Shown: positions 51,234 through 61,242, counted from the first letter of the stretch. The stretch is DNA of 64,000 bases from Rhodobacteraceae bacterium M385 (GCA_025141835.1 CP081102.1:124001-188000), one strand, 5' to 3'. Notes: generated from the sequence alone by a model not told the origin. A program made the numbers and translations.

Positions 51234-54200
51234 ATGACCCAATTCGATACCAACTGGGCCGCCGCCGAAGAGGCGAAGCGCAAATGGATGGAAGAAAACG
51301 GCATGTTCCGCGAGGAAGACGAGCATTCGTCTTGCGGCGTGGGGCTTGTGGTTTCGGTGGACGGGAAGCCCACTCGGTCGGTCGTCGAAGCGGGCATCAC
51401 CGCGTTGAAAGCGATCTGGCACCGGGGTGCGGTGGACGCCGACGGCAAAACCGGCGACGGCGCGGGTATCCACGTGCAAATCCCCTACAAGTTCTTTGCA
51501 GAGCAGGTGAAGCGCACCGGCCACGAGATGCGCGGCGAGCTGATGGCTGTGGGCCAAGTGTTCCTGCCGCGGAGCGATTTCGGCGCACAGGAAGTGTGCC
51601 GGACCATCGTGGAATCCGAAGTGCTGCGGATGGGGTATTACATCTACGGCTGGCGCCATGTGCCGGTGGATGTCCTGTGCTTGGGCGAGAAAGCCAACGC
51701 GACCCGGCCCGAGATTGAGCAGATCATCATCTCGAACGCGAAGGGCGTCGATGAAGAGACGTTTGAACGCGAATTGTATGTGATCCGCCGCCGGATCGAG
51801 AAGGCCGCCGCCGCCGCGGGTATCCGCGAGCTGTATCTGTGTTCGCTGTCGTGCCGCTCGATCATCTACAAGGGTATGATGCTGGCCGAGCAGGTGGCCG
51901 AGTTCTACCCCGACTTGCAGGATGAACGGTTCGAGAGCGCCTTTGCGATCTATCACCAGCGCTATTCTACCAACACCTTCCCGCAGTGGTGGTTGGCTCA
52001 GCCGTTCCGCATGTTGGCCCATAACGGCGAGATCAACACGCTGAAAGGCAACCTGAACTGGATGAAATCCCACGAAATCCGCATGGCGAGCGGGTTCTTT
52101 GGCGACATGGCGGAAGATATCAAGCCGATCGTTGCCGGCGGGTCGAGCGATTCGGCCGCGTTGGATGCGGTGTTTGAAGTGATGGTCCGCGCGGGCCGTT
52201 CCGCGCCGATGGCCAAGACGATGCTGGTGCCCGAAGCGTGGAGCCAGACGGCGACGGAACTGCCGAAGCCGTGGCTTGATATGTATTCCTACTGCAACTC
52301 GGTCATGGAACCGTGGGACGGCCCCGCCGCCCTTGCGATGACCGACGGTCGTTGGGTCTGTGCCGGTCTGGACCGGAGCGGCCTGCGCCCCATGCGCTAT
52401 GTCGTGACCGGTGACGGGTTGCTGATTGCCGGATCGGAAACCGGCATGGTCCCTGTGGATGACGCCAATGTCGTCGAAAAGGGCGCCCTTGGGCCCGGCC
52501 AGATGATTGCCGTGGACATGCAGGAAAAGGCATTATTCCACGACGCAGAGATCAAAGACGCGCTGGCCGCGAGCCGCGATTTTGGCGCTTGGGTGGACCG
52601 GATCACCGACCTTGAGAAAGAGACCAGTGGCTTGACGGAACAGGCTCTGTTCAGCGGTGCAGAGTTGCGCAAACGTCAAGTTGCGGCGGGCTATAGCATT
52701 GAAGAGGTGGAGCAGATCCTCGCCCCGATGGCGGAGGACGCGAAAGAATCCCTCGCCTCCATGGGGGACGACACACCAAGCGCGGTTCTGTCGTCGCAGT
52801 ACCGGCCCCTGTCCCATTACTTTCGGCAGAACTTCAGCCAGGTCACGAACCCGCCCATCGACAGCTTGCGCGAATACCGGGTGATGTCCCTGAAAACACG
52901 CTTCGGGAACCTGAAGAACGTGCTGGACGAAGATAGCTCGCAGACCGAAATCCTCGTGCTGGACAGCCCTTTTGTGGCGAATGCGCAGTTCGACAAAATG
53001 GTCAGCTATTTCGGCGAAAACGTGGTGACGTTGGATTGTACCTTTGACGCGGGCGGCAAAGCTGGCGCGTTGCGCGAAGGGCTGGAGCGGTTGCGCGCCG
53101 AGGCGGAAGACGCTGTGCGCTCGGGCGCGGGGCATATTGTGCTGACCGATCAAGGCCAAGGCGATGGCCGTGTTGCGATGCCGATGATCCTGGCCACCAG
53201 CGCCGTGCATTCGGGGCTGACCAAGAAAGGACTGCGGACTTTCTGCTCGCTCAACGTGCGGTCCGCTGAATGTATCGACCCCCATTACTTCGCGGTTCTG
53301 GTGGGCTGTGGCGCGACCACGGTGAACGCCTATCTGGCGCAAGACAGCATCTCCGACCGGATCGACCGGGGCCTGTTGGACGGCAACCTGACCGAGGCGA
53401 TGGCCCGCTACCGCGCGGCCATTGATGCGGGTCTGTTGAAGATCATGGGCAAGATGGGGATCAGCGTGATTTCCAGCTATCGCGGGGGCCTTAACTTCGA
53501 GGCGGTTGGCCTGTCCCGCGCCATGGTGGCGGAATATTTCCCCGGCATGTTGAGCCGCATCAGCGGTATCGGCGTCAGCGGTCTGCAAACCAAGGTGGAA
53601 GAAGTCCACACCAAGGGCTTCTTGCGCGGCGAAAGCGTGCTGCCAATTGGCGGCTTCTACAAAGCGCGTCGCTCGGGCGAGACCCACGCTTGGCAGGCGA
53701 CCAACATGCATATGATGCAGGAAGCCTGTAACCGCGCCTCTTATGGATTGTGGAAGCAGTATTCGGCGGCCATGCGGCAGAACCCGCCGATCCATTTGCG
53801 CGATCTGATGGATATCAAGCCGATGGGGGCGCCGGTCCCGATTGAGGAAGTGGAAAGCATCACCTCGATCCGGAAGCGGTTTGTGACCCCGGGGATGAGC
53901 CTTGGTGCACTGTCACCCGAGGCACACAAGACCCTAAACGTGGCCATGAACCGGATTGGCGCGAAGTCGGACTCCGGCGAGGGTGGTGAAGATCCGGCGC
54001 ATTTCGTGCCGGAGGCCAATGGCGATAACCCCAGCGCGAAGATCAAGCAGGTGGCTTCCGGGCGTTTCGGCGTGACGGCGGAATACTTGAACCAATGTGA
54101 AGAGCTGGAGATCAAGGTCGCCCAAGGTGCCAAGCCCGGCGAAGGAGGACAGCTGCCCGGCATGAAGGTCACCGACCTGATTGCCCGTCTGCGCCATTCC

Positions 54201-55769
54201 ACCCCCGGCGTGATGCTGATTTCACCGCCGCCGCACCACGATATCTATTCGATCGAGGACCTTGCGCAGCTGATCTATGACCTCAAACAGATCAACCCGC
54301 GCTGCAAGGTGACGGTGAAGCTGGTGGCGTCGTCCGGCGTTGGCACGATTGCGGCGGGCGTGGCGAAGGCCAAGGCCGATGTGATCCTTGTGTCCGGCCA
54401 TAACGGCGGCACGGGCGCGTCGCCTGCGACCTCGATCAAATACGCGGGTCTGCCGTGGGAGATGGGCCTGACCGAGGCGCATCAGGTTCTGGCAATGAAC
54501 AACCTGAGGGGCCGTGTGACCCTGCGGACCGATGGCGGCCTGCGCACGGGCCGTGACATTGTCATGGCCGCGATGATGGGCGCTGAGGAATACGGCATCG
54601 GCACCGCCGCGTTGATTGCGATGGGCTGTATCATGGTGCGTCAGTGCCAGTCCAACACCTGCCCTGTGGGCGTATGTACCCAGGACGAGGCCCTGCGCGA
54701 CAAGTTCACCGGTAACGCCGATAAGGTGGTGAACCTGATCACCTTCTACGCCGAAGAAGTGCGGGAGATTCTCGCCTCGCTGGGCGCGCGGTCGCTGGAT
54801 GAGGTCATTGGCCGGGCCGATCTGTTGACGCAGGTCAGCCGGGGCGCGGCGCATCTGGATGATCTGGACCTGAACCCGATGCTAATCACCGTCGATGGCG
54901 CGGACCGGATCGTTTACGACCGCAACAAGCCTCGCAACGCGGTGCCAGACACGCTGGATGCGCAGATCGTGAAGGACGCGAGCCGCTTCCTCGAAGACGG
55001 CGAGAAAATGCAGCTTTCCTATGCGGTGCAAAACACGTTGCGCACGATCGGTACGCGGACGAGCAGCCACATCGTGAAGAACTTCGGGATGCGTAATGAC
55101 CTGCAACCGGATCATCTGACGGTGAAGCTGAAGGGCAGCGCCGGGCAATCGCTTGGGGCCTTCGCGGCGCCGGGCCTGAAGCTGGAAGTTTCTGGCGACA
55201 GCAACGATTACGTTGGCAAGGGTCTGTCGGGGGGCACGATTGTGGTGCGTCCGCCAATGGCATCGCCGCTGGTGGCGTCTGACAACGTGATTATCGGCAA
55301 CACGGTGCTTTACGGCGCGACGGATGGCTACCTGTTCGCCGCTGGCCGCGCCGGAGAGCGTTTCGCGGTTCGGAACTCGGGCGCGAAAACGGTGATCGAG
55401 GGCTGTGGTTCGAACGGCTGTGAATACATGACCGGCGGCGTCGTGGTGATCCTCGGGTCGATCAGCGCCAACTTCGGCGCGGGCATGACCGGAGGCATGG
55501 CGTATCTGTATGACCCTGACGGCGATGCCTTGCCGCAGATGAACATGGAAACGCTGGTGACATGCCCGGTCACGGTCGATCACTGGGAAGCGCAATTGCG
55601 CGGCTTGGTGGAGCGTCACGCGGAAGAGACCAACAGCGTGAAGGCCCGAGATATTCTGCAACATTGGGATATCGAGCGTGCCAACTTCGTGCAGGTCTGC
55701 CCGAAAGAGATGCTGGACAAGATCCCCGTAGGCTTGGGGATCGAGGAAACGGCTGTTCCGGCGGAGTGA
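51234..55769 (+). CDS. gltB: Glutamate synthase [NADPH] large (alpha) subunit
   Basis: 1511 aa. Two close ATGs exist; the one at 51234 has GAGGAGG at a proper distance, while the one at 51228 abuts it. An N-terminal propeptide of 33 residues precedes the nucleophile C34 (SSCGVGLV) of the class II glutaminase. Then come the central domain, the FMN/synthase domain with VLVSGHNGGTGASP-like ILVSGHNGGTGASP, and the [3Fe-4S] motif MVRQCQSNTCPVGVC. A C-terminal beta-helix (GTIVVRPPMAS, YMTGGVVVILGS, NFGAGMTGGMAYLYD) completes it. It makes two glutamates from glutamine and 2-oxoglutarate. Confidence 0.97.
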   Translation: MTQFDTNWAAAEEAKRKWMEENGMFREEDEHSSCGVGLVVSVDGKPTRSVVEAGITALKAIWHRGAVDADGKTGDGAGIHVQIPYKFFAEQVKRTGHEMRGELMAVGQVFLPRSDFGAQEVCRTIVESEVLRMGYYIYGWRHVPVDVLCLGEKANATRPEIEQIIISNAKGVDEETFERELYVIRRRIEKAAAAAGIRELYLCSLSCRSIIYKGMMLAEQVAEFYPDLQDERFESAFAIYHQRYSTNTFPQWWLAQPFRMLAHNGEINTLKGNLNWMKSHEIRMASGFFGDMAEDIKPIVAGGSSDSAALDAVFEVMVRAGRSAPMAKTMLVPEAWSQTATELPKPWLDMYSYCNSVMEPWDGPAALAMTDGRWVCAGLDRSGLRPMRYVVTGDGLLIAGSETGMVPVDDANVVEKGALGPGQMIAVDMQEKALFHDAEIKDALAASRDFGAWVDRITDLEKETSGLTEQALFSGAELRKRQVAAGYSIEEVEQILAPMAEDAKESLASMGDDTPSAVLSSQYRPLSHYFRQNFSQVTNPPIDSLREYRVMSLKTRFGNLKNVLDEDSSQTEILVLDSPFVANAQFDKMVSYFGENVVTLDCTFDAGGKAGALREGLERLRAEAEDAVRSGAGHIVLTDQGQGDGRVAMPMILATSAVHSGLTKKGLRTFCSLNVRSAECIDPHYFAVLVGCGATTVNAYLAQDSISDRIDRGLLDGNLTEAMARYRAAIDAGLLKIMGKMGISVISSYRGGLNFEAVGLSRAMVAEYFPGMLSRISGIGVSGLQTKVEEVHTKGFLRGESVLPIGGFYKARRSGETHAWQATNMHMMQEACNRASYGLWKQYSAAMRQNPPIHLRDLMDIKPMGAPVPIEEVESITSIRKRFVTPGMSLGALSPEAHKTLNVAMNRIGAKSDSGEGGEDPAHFVPEANGDNPSAKIKQVASGRFGVTAEYLNQCEELEIKVAQGAKPGEGGQLPGMKVTDLIARLRHSTPGVMLISPPPHHDIYSIEDLAQLIYDLKQINPRCKVTVKLVASSGVGTIAAGVAKAKADVILVSGHNGGTGASPATSIKYAGLPWEMGLTEAHQVLAMNNLRGRVTLRTDGGLRTGRDIVMAAMMGAEEYGIGTAALIAMGCIMVRQCQSNTCPVGVCTQDEALRDKFTGNADKVVNLITFYAEEVREILASLGARSLDEVIGRADLLTQVSRGAAHLDDLDLNPMLITVDGADRIVYDRNKPRNAVPDTLDAQIVKDASRFLEDGEKMQLSYAVQNTLRTIGTRTSSHIVKNFGMRNDLQPDHLTVKLKGSAGQSLGAFAAPGLKLEVSGDSNDYVGKGLSGGTIVVRPPMASPLVASDNVIIGNTVLYGATDGYLFAAGRAGERFAVRNSGAKTVIEGCGSNGCEYMTGGVVVILGSISANFGAGMTGGMAYLYDPDGDALPQMNMETLVTCPVTVDHWEAQLRGLVERHAEETNSVKARDILQHWDIERANFVQVCPKEMLDKIPVGLGIEETAVPAE

Positions 55770-55779
55770 TTTCCGCCGG
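55758..55779 (+). terminator. Hairpin spanning the gltB stop codon, possible terminator
   Basis: CCGGCGGA (55758-55765) pairs perfectly with TCCGCCGG (55772-55779); the TGA stop (55767-55769) is in the 6-nt loop. A further small GCCG/CGGC stem and CTTT follow. No long T-run, so termination may be partial or Rho-dependent. Confidence 0.4.
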
Positions 55780-56118
55780 GGCTCCGGCCTTTCGGCAAGG
55801 GGGCTCTCCCGCCCAGACGACGAAAGCATAGCTTTCGCGACTGGTTTGGGCGTGGCGCGCGGGGCGCGAGCCTAAAGGCTCGCACGTCCGCGCGGGCTCG
55901 CGTTTGTGGACGGGTGCAGATGTCCACTAAGGGGTAGAACGTGCGCTCTAACAGGCGGGTTTGGGTCTGTTATGAGGGAATAGGATTTTGCTGAGAGGCC
56001 GTTTGCGGGCAGGTTTGCCACAAACAGGCCTGTGCAAGGGTTGGGGCGAGTCGCGGGCCGCCTCAAGGACAAGCGGCCAAGGCCGTCGGCTGCGCCGATC
56101 CTTGACCCGTCCCCCGAC
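55770..56118. other. Gene-free stretch with several hairpins between gltB and serB
   Basis: No plausible gene is seen. Inverted repeats noted: CGAAAGC-ata-GCTTTCG (55821-55837), GCGAGCC-taaa-GGCTCGC (55866-55883), and a bulged AGGCC-GTTTG / CAAAC-a-GGCCT (55996-56031) that encloses GGCA/TGCC. The last 80 bp, rich in CGGCC runs, resembles the 3'-end of coding sequence by composition. Convergent genes flank it, so these may be terminators or remnants of a lost gene. Confidence 0.5.
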
Positions 56119-56994
56119 TCACGCGGCGATGAAATCGGACTTTGCGTAGCCTTGGATGAACAGAAGCGACGTCAGATCACCGTGGTTAATGCGGTGTTTC
56201 GCCTGTTCCTGCACGGTGGGTTTGGCGTGAAGAGCAACGCCGGTGCCCGCCAATTGCAACATCCCCAGATCATTGGCGCCGTCACCCACGGCGATCACGT
56301 CAGCGGGTTTGATGTTGAGGGTCTTGGTGATGCGGTGAAGTGCCTCGACCTTGGCTTCGCGGCCAAGGATGGGGCGGGTGACATCGCCGGTTAGGGCGCC
56401 GTTTTCCGCAAGCAGCGTATTGGCGTGGTGTTCATCAAAGCCCAATTTCGCCGCGATGGCCTGCGTGAAGGCCGTGAACCCGCCGGAGACCAAAGCACAG
56501 TGAGCGCCGTTGGCCTTCATCGTGGCCAGCAACGTCGGCCCGCCGGGCATCAGGGTGATGCGCTTTTCCAGAACGGTTGCAATCGTCGCTTCGGGTAGCC
56601 CCTTCAGCAGACCGACACGTTCCAGAAGCGCTTCCTCAAAATCCAGCTCGCCGTTCATGGCATGGGCGGTGATCTCGGCGACCCGTTTGCCGACGCCTGC
56701 TTCATCCGCCAGTTCGTCAATACATTCCTGCTGGATCATTGTGCTGTCCATGTCGGCCAGTAACATCTTGCGCTTCCGATCGCCCGCCTTCTGCCACACC
56801 ATATCGACGCCCTCAGCGCTGAGGCTTTCCCAAACCGTCTGGATATTGCGAGGGATTTTCGGGGCGTCAAACTCGGCGCAATGGTTGGGGTCGAGCCAGG
56901 TTGCATCGCCACCGCCCATGGCATTGCGGAGGTTCGTCACCAGGTTCGTGTCGAGATACATGGCGTGGTTTGTCATGAGTGTGACGGTGAACAT
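56119..56994 (-). CDS. serB: Phosphoserine phosphatase SerB
   Basis: 291 aa. HAD-superfamily phosphatase that makes serine from phosphoserine. Motif I is DMDST (D81, D83), motif II SGGFTAFT, and motif III/IV VIAVGDGANDLGML with the lysine of REAKVEALH. An N-terminal region of about 75 residues, typical of SerB, precedes the catalytic core. serC and serA, its pathway partners, lie 5-7 kb away on the opposite strand, with an unrelated transporter module in between. Confidence 0.95.
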   Translation of the reverse strand: MFTVTLMTNHAMYLDTNLVTNLRNAMGGGDATWLDPNHCAEFDAPKIPRNIQTVWESLSAEGVDMVWQKAGDRKRKMLLADMDSTMIQQECIDELADEAGVGKRVAEITAHAMNGELDFEEALLERVGLLKGLPEATIATVLEKRITLMPGGPTLLATMKANGAHCALVSGGFTAFTQAIAAKLGFDEHHANTLLAENGALTGDVTRPILGREAKVEALHRITKTLNIKPADVIAVGDGANDLGMLQLAGTGVALHAKPTVQEQAKHRINHGDLTSLLFIQGYAKSDFIAA

Positions 56995-57127
56995 TGGCGA
57001 AAGGCTCCTGCATTTTTCGGCACTTTAGGGGTGGAGGGGCCGGGGGGCCAGTATTTACGTGCTGGTATGGGTGATAGAGCGATGTGGCTTGATACTCAGA
57101 AGGCTCTGACAGGCATGGCAGAGCCGT

Positions 57128-58180
57128 TCAGTCGTACCCCGTCATTTCCAAATACCCCCGGCCTGCGTGGGTGCCGGTGAATGAAATCGGCCCCTCCCAA
57201 TAGGGAAAAGACGTGTCCATCCAGCTATTTGGATTGAGGGCAACCGTGGTGATATCAATCCCATGCTCAGGAAACTGAAGCCGCCATTCTGTGGGGATAT
57301 CGCGCCCGTCCACGTCGCTTATGGTCAGGGGTGTGAGTGTGACAGCGCCGTCGCCATAGGCTTGGGTCGTGCCATCGGCGGCGATGTAGGTGGCAGAGGT
57401 GAAGGGCGCGCCTGCCGTATCGCGCAGGGCGAAGGCCATCAGCCGCGCGCCGTCGGGGAGTTGCAGGGAAAACCACTCCCACCCCGTTTGGCTGTCCGAA
57501 AGCGGTTGCGACGACCACTCACGATCCAGCCAGGCATCGCCGGTGACCGCCACAGGGCCGGAGGGCAGGGTGAGGGTGCCTGTGACGCTGTAGAAGGGTT
57601 GCGAGTAATAGTAGCTCGCCTGCCCCTCGGCGCTTTTGACGGAGAAGCCATCGGCGCCGTGGAAGATCAGCGGGCCGTCCGCTTGCAGCGCCAGATCGTA
57701 GGCGAAATCTGTGCCCCGCGCGGTGAGGGACAGCGCATCAAGCGCGTCGCCGGAAGCAGTGGTGGATGTCATCTGCCAATCGTCAATAAAGGCTCTGAAC
57801 GGCATAGTAGACACGCCTGCTTGACCCATGCCGCCGCGGCCAAGGCGCTCTGCACTATAGTGGGCGTCGGGTGTGGTCAGGCCTGCGTGGCCCATGAACA
57901 ATTGCGGCGCAGTCCAGTCGGTGGAGGTGTCTGGCGATAGGGCCGAGCGAAACAGGGTCCATTGGATGCCGTAATCGGTGCCGTCGGCCCCTTGCAGGGT
58001 GGCCGTAAGATACCACCATTCGATCCGGTAATCGGGGTGGGGGCCGTGGTCTGCGGGGAAGGAGAACGTGGGGTTCGGGGTGGGAACGGCAAAGCCCTCG
58101 GCCGCGGTGCCGAGGCCCGCGAACCCTTGGCCATGAAGCGGGGAGGCGAGAAGAAGCAGAGCGAGGAGAGGGCGGATCAT
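57128..58180 (-). CDS. AttH/CrtC-like lipocalin-domain secreted protein
   Basis: 350 aa from the ATG at 58180-58178, which has AGGA six bases upstream and overlaps the permease stop as TGATG; two codons earlier another ATG exists. The signal peptide is MIRPLLALLLLASPLHGQ. The body fits the hydroxyneurosporene synthase/AttH fold (IEWWYLTATLQG, DREWSSQP, GWEWFSLQLPDGARLMAFAL). Carotenoid hydratases share it, but the signal peptide and the linkage to an ABC exporter fit the AttH branch better; its function is not established. Third gene of a leftward ATPase-permease-AttH operon. Confidence 0.82.
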   Translation of the reverse strand: MIRPLLALLLLASPLHGQGFAGLGTAAEGFAVPTPNPTFSFPADHGPHPDYRIEWWYLTATLQGADGTDYGIQWTLFRSALSPDTSTDWTAPQLFMGHAGLTTPDAHYSAERLGRGGMGQAGVSTMPFRAFIDDWQMTSTTASGDALDALSLTARGTDFAYDLALQADGPLIFHGADGFSVKSAEGQASYYYSQPFYSVTGTLTLPSGPVAVTGDAWLDREWSSQPLSDSQTGWEWFSLQLPDGARLMAFALRDTAGAPFTSATYIAADGTTQAYGDGAVTLTPLTISDVDGRDIPTEWRLQFPEHGIDITTVALNPNSWMDTSFPYWEGPISFTGTHAGRGYLEMTGYD

Positions 58181-60570
58181 CAGCATTCCTGTGCGAAAAC
58201 TTGGGTGAGCCGCGCGGGGGGTATCCGCGCAAGTCGAAGGGTCGGGCCTAGGGCCGCGAGGCCAGCGGCGAGCAGGGCCAAGAGGCCGAGGAGCAGCCAA
58301 TCGCCGGGGAACACGCGCATGGGTAGGCGCCAGCCAAATGCCTCGACGTTTACCAGGGCGAGCAGCACCCATGCCAACGCGAGGCCCACGGGCAGGGCCG
58401 CCAGAAAGGTGATTGCCGCCAGGATCAGGCTTCGCGCCATTTCCACCCAAGCAAGCTGCGCCCTGGATGCGCCGATGGCCCAGATCGGGGCCAATTGCGG
58501 CAAGCGCAAATTGGCGAGGGTCAGCAGGCTGGTCAGCAAGGCGATGCCCGCCACGCCAAGGGTCAGCACGTTCAAGGCGCCCGTCACGCGGAAGGTTTGG
58601 TCGAAGACCGCGACGGAAAAGGCTTTAACCTGCGCTTGGTTTGTCACGGCGTCGGGGGGAAGGCTGAAGTCCTCTCGCAATCGGGTGGCTAATGCGGGGG
58701 CCGCTTCGGGCGCAATGCGGATGGCAAAGCGGCGGGGGCGCAGGTCCGGGAACATCTCTGTCAGGCGGGTCAGAGACACAATCGCTTGCCCGCTGGGGTT
58801 GCCGTAATCGGAGTATATCCCCACGATCGGCAAGCCGCCCGCGATGTCTACGGTGTCCCCGACAGATAGGCCCTCACGGCGGGCCATCTGTTCATTCACC
58901 AAGATCGCATCGCCCGTCGCGAGCCGCCCCCAAGGGTCCGAGGCTTGCGACAGAAACGGCCAAGCGGCGCGGTAGGTGGCGTGATCGACGACGCCGAATA
59001 GCTCGGCCGGTTGGTCAAAGAGACGCAGGGGAGTGGAGACGATGGGCAGGATCGCATCCACCTCTGGGGCGAGGGCGGCCATGAGGATCTGCGCCTCGTC
59101 CGGGGTGGCAGCGGTCACGTAAAGCTCGGACGCAAGCCGCTGGTCAAGCCAGCCGAGGAACGTCGCGCGGAACGAGCCAACCATGGTGGAGACCCCGATA
59201 TTTGCCGACAGCGCCAGCAGCAACGCCATAAGCGCCAGCGACAGGCCGGGAATTTGCTGGCGCGTATCGGCCACGACCCACTCCGCGAAAGCGCCCTTGG
59301 GGCGGATCAACGACAGCGCTCCGGTCATCAAAGCTGGCAACGCCAGTGCCGCGCCGATCAGCAAGCACGCCAAGCAGCCGAAGGCTGCGATGAGTCCCGC
59401 GCCCGACAGGGCCAGCGCGCCCGACAGGGCGAATAGCCCGAGCGCCGCGAGGGCCTGCAAGCGGATCATCCGGCCCGAGGCCTGCGCCCAAGCCCGCGGC
59501 ATCGCGGGCGCCAGAAGCGGCATCCGCGCTGTACGGATCATCGCCTGTATCGCTGCCGCAGCGGTGCCAATCAGGGTAATGAATAGACCCGAAAGCGCCC
59601 AATAGGGACTGAACTGAAGCACGCCCGCGATCTCGGCCCCATAAAGTCCACGCAGGGTTCCAGCGACGCCGGGCATCAGGCTGGCAGCCACAACATAGCC
59701 CATTGCGACGCCGATCACCCCGGCCAGAAGCGCGATCACGGCAAGCTCCAGTGACAGCGCCAAAAGGATCGTGCGAAGGGGCGTGCCCAAGGCCCGCAAG
59801 GTCCGCACGATGGCACGACGCTGTTCAAACGCCAGCCCAATTGCGGCGTGGACAATGAACAACCCAACCCCAAACGACAGGAAGCCAAAGGCCGTCAGGT
59901 TCAGATGAAAGCTATCGGTCAACCGCGCGATGTCACCGCCATTATCGGGTGCGCGCAGGGTTAGCGTCGTGTCCTCAGCCAAGGGCGGCAAACCAAGGGG
60001 CTGGACCGGGTTCACCAGCAGATAAGAAGGCCCGGCGTGGCCCAACAGCCGCGCGGCTGTCGAGATATCGGTGATCGCGGCGGCGGGGGGTACCGTATCG
60101 CTGATCTGGATCGGCGGAAGGTCGGCCGGAAGCGCGCCGTTGGCCGTCGCCTCCCCCATCAAAAGCACACCCGGCGCGGTAAAAAACCCGACAAGATCCA
60201 GGCCGCCGTCCAAGGCAGGGCCCTGCGCATCGGGTGGCAGGGTCAACGGATCAATCCCCAGCAGGCGCAACCTGCCATTGGCGTCCCGCACCTCGCCCGA
60301 GATCACCGGAGATACGAGGTATCCCGCCGCGCGAAGGGCGACATAGTCGGCGGGGTCAATCGGCTGCCCATCGGGGCGTTCCAACCGGGCGATCTGATCC
60401 TGCCCAAGGGTGGCGGCGGCCCTGTCATAGGCAGATCGCGCCTCGGCGTTGATGGCTTGCACACCGGACCAAAGGGCGGTGGCCAAGGCCAGTCCAAGGG
60501 CCAGCATCGCGAATTGGCCGGGGTGGCGGCGCCAATGGGAAATTAGGCTCAAAAGGGCGGTGTAGAGCAT
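58180..60570 (-). CDS. FtsX-like ABC transporter permease (two FtsX domains, AttF/G type)
   Basis: 796 aa. An N-terminal membrane helix (FAMLALGLALATALWSGV) is followed by a periplasmic domain of about 200 residues, a cluster of about four to six helices (FGFLSFGVGLFIVHAAIGLAFEQRRAIVRTLRALG), another periplasmic domain (about 480-650) and a final FtsX helix group (LTLGVAGIALLTSLLTLANLRL, WAIGASRAQLAWVEMARSLILAAIT). The order matches permeases of the LolCDE/MacB class with two FtsX domains in one chain. The partner ATPase is 4 nt upstream. It probably moves a lipid or lipoprotein from the inner membrane; the substrate is unknown. Confidence 0.88.
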   Translation of the reverse strand: MLYTALLSLISHWRRHPGQFAMLALGLALATALWSGVQAINAEARSAYDRAAATLGQDQIARLERPDGQPIDPADYVALRAAGYLVSPVISGEVRDANGRLRLLGIDPLTLPPDAQGPALDGGLDLVGFFTAPGVLLMGEATANGALPADLPPIQISDTVPPAAAITDISTAARLLGHAGPSYLLVNPVQPLGLPPLAEDTTLTLRAPDNGGDIARLTDSFHLNLTAFGFLSFGVGLFIVHAAIGLAFEQRRAIVRTLRALGTPLRTILLALSLELAVIALLAGVIGVAMGYVVAASLMPGVAGTLRGLYGAEIAGVLQFSPYWALSGLFITLIGTAAAAIQAMIRTARMPLLAPAMPRAWAQASGRMIRLQALAALGLFALSGALALSGAGLIAAFGCLACLLIGAALALPALMTGALSLIRPKGAFAEWVVADTRQQIPGLSLALMALLLALSANIGVSTMVGSFRATFLGWLDQRLASELYVTAATPDEAQILMAALAPEVDAILPIVSTPLRLFDQPAELFGVVDHATYRAAWPFLSQASDPWGRLATGDAILVNEQMARREGLSVGDTVDIAGGLPIVGIYSDYGNPSGQAIVSLTRLTEMFPDLRPRRFAIRIAPEAAPALATRLREDFSLPPDAVTNQAQVKAFSVAVFDQTFRVTGALNVLTLGVAGIALLTSLLTLANLRLPQLAPIWAIGASRAQLAWVEMARSLILAAITFLAALPVGLALAWVLLALVNVEAFGWRLPMRVFPGDWLLLGLLALLAAGLAALGPTLRLARIPPARLTQVFAQEC

Positions 60571-60573
60571 GTT

Positions 60574-61242
60574 CTATCCGCCCAACCCACCACGAGACAG
60601 ATGCACACGCCGCCCCAAACGATCCGCCAGCCGGGGGGAGTGGGTGACCATCAAAAGCCCCGCGCCGGTTTCGGCCACCAGCTCTAGCAACAGGGTAAGA
60701 ACGCTATCGCCGGTCTCCTCATCAAGGTTGCCGGTGGGCTCATCGGCCAGCAAAAGCGCAGGCCGAGGAGCAAGGGCACGGGCAATGGCAACGCGCTGTT
60801 GCTGGCCGCCCGAAAGCTGTTCCGGGTAGCGCGACAGCAAGGCGCTCAGCCCCAAACGCTCTGCCAGTTCAGCGGCAAAAGCCCTGTCATGGCGCCCCGC
60901 CAGACGCGCCTGAAGCGCGATATTCGCCCCGACCGATAGCGAGGGCACAAGGTTGAATTGTTGAAAGATCAGCCCGATCCGCATCCGCCGCACATGGGCA
61001 CGGGCCGCGTCGTCAAGCTGTCCAATGTCCTGGCCGTCCAGAACGACCGCTCCGCTATCGGGTTGGTCAAGGCCGCCCGACAGATGCAGCAACGTGGATT
61101 TCCCCGATCCACTTTCCCCGGTCAGCGCCAGCGTTTCCCGCGCGCTCAAGGTGACAGATACCCCATCAAGCACCCGCAAAGGGCCATGATCGGAGGGGTA
61201 AGTTTTGCGAATGTCACGCAGATCAAGCAAAGGCGTTTCCAT
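60574..61242 (-). CDS. ABC transporter ATP-binding protein (LolD/MacB-like)
   Basis: 222 aa from the ATG at 61242-61240 (METPLLDLRDIRKTY); an in-frame upstream extension is not family-like. Walker A is GESGSGKSTLLH, the Q-loop FQQFNLVPSLSV, the signature LSGGQQQRVAIARALA, Walker B LLADEPTGNLDEETG, and H-loop VTHSPRLADRLG. This pattern (LPTGNLD with the LVPSL segment) belongs to the MacB/LolD group of type VII ABC transporters, matching the downstream FtsX permease. Divergent from the hydrolase gene. Confidence 0.93.
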   Translation of the reverse strand: METPLLDLRDIRKTYPSDHGPLRVLDGVSVTLSARETLALTGESGSGKSTLLHLSGGLDQPDSGAVVLDGQDIGQLDDAARAHVRRMRIGLIFQQFNLVPSLSVGANIALQARLAGRHDRAFAAELAERLGLSALLSRYPEQLSGGQQQRVAIARALAPRPALLLADEPTGNLDEETGDSVLTLLLELVAETGAGLLMVTHSPRLADRLGRRVHLSRGGLGG

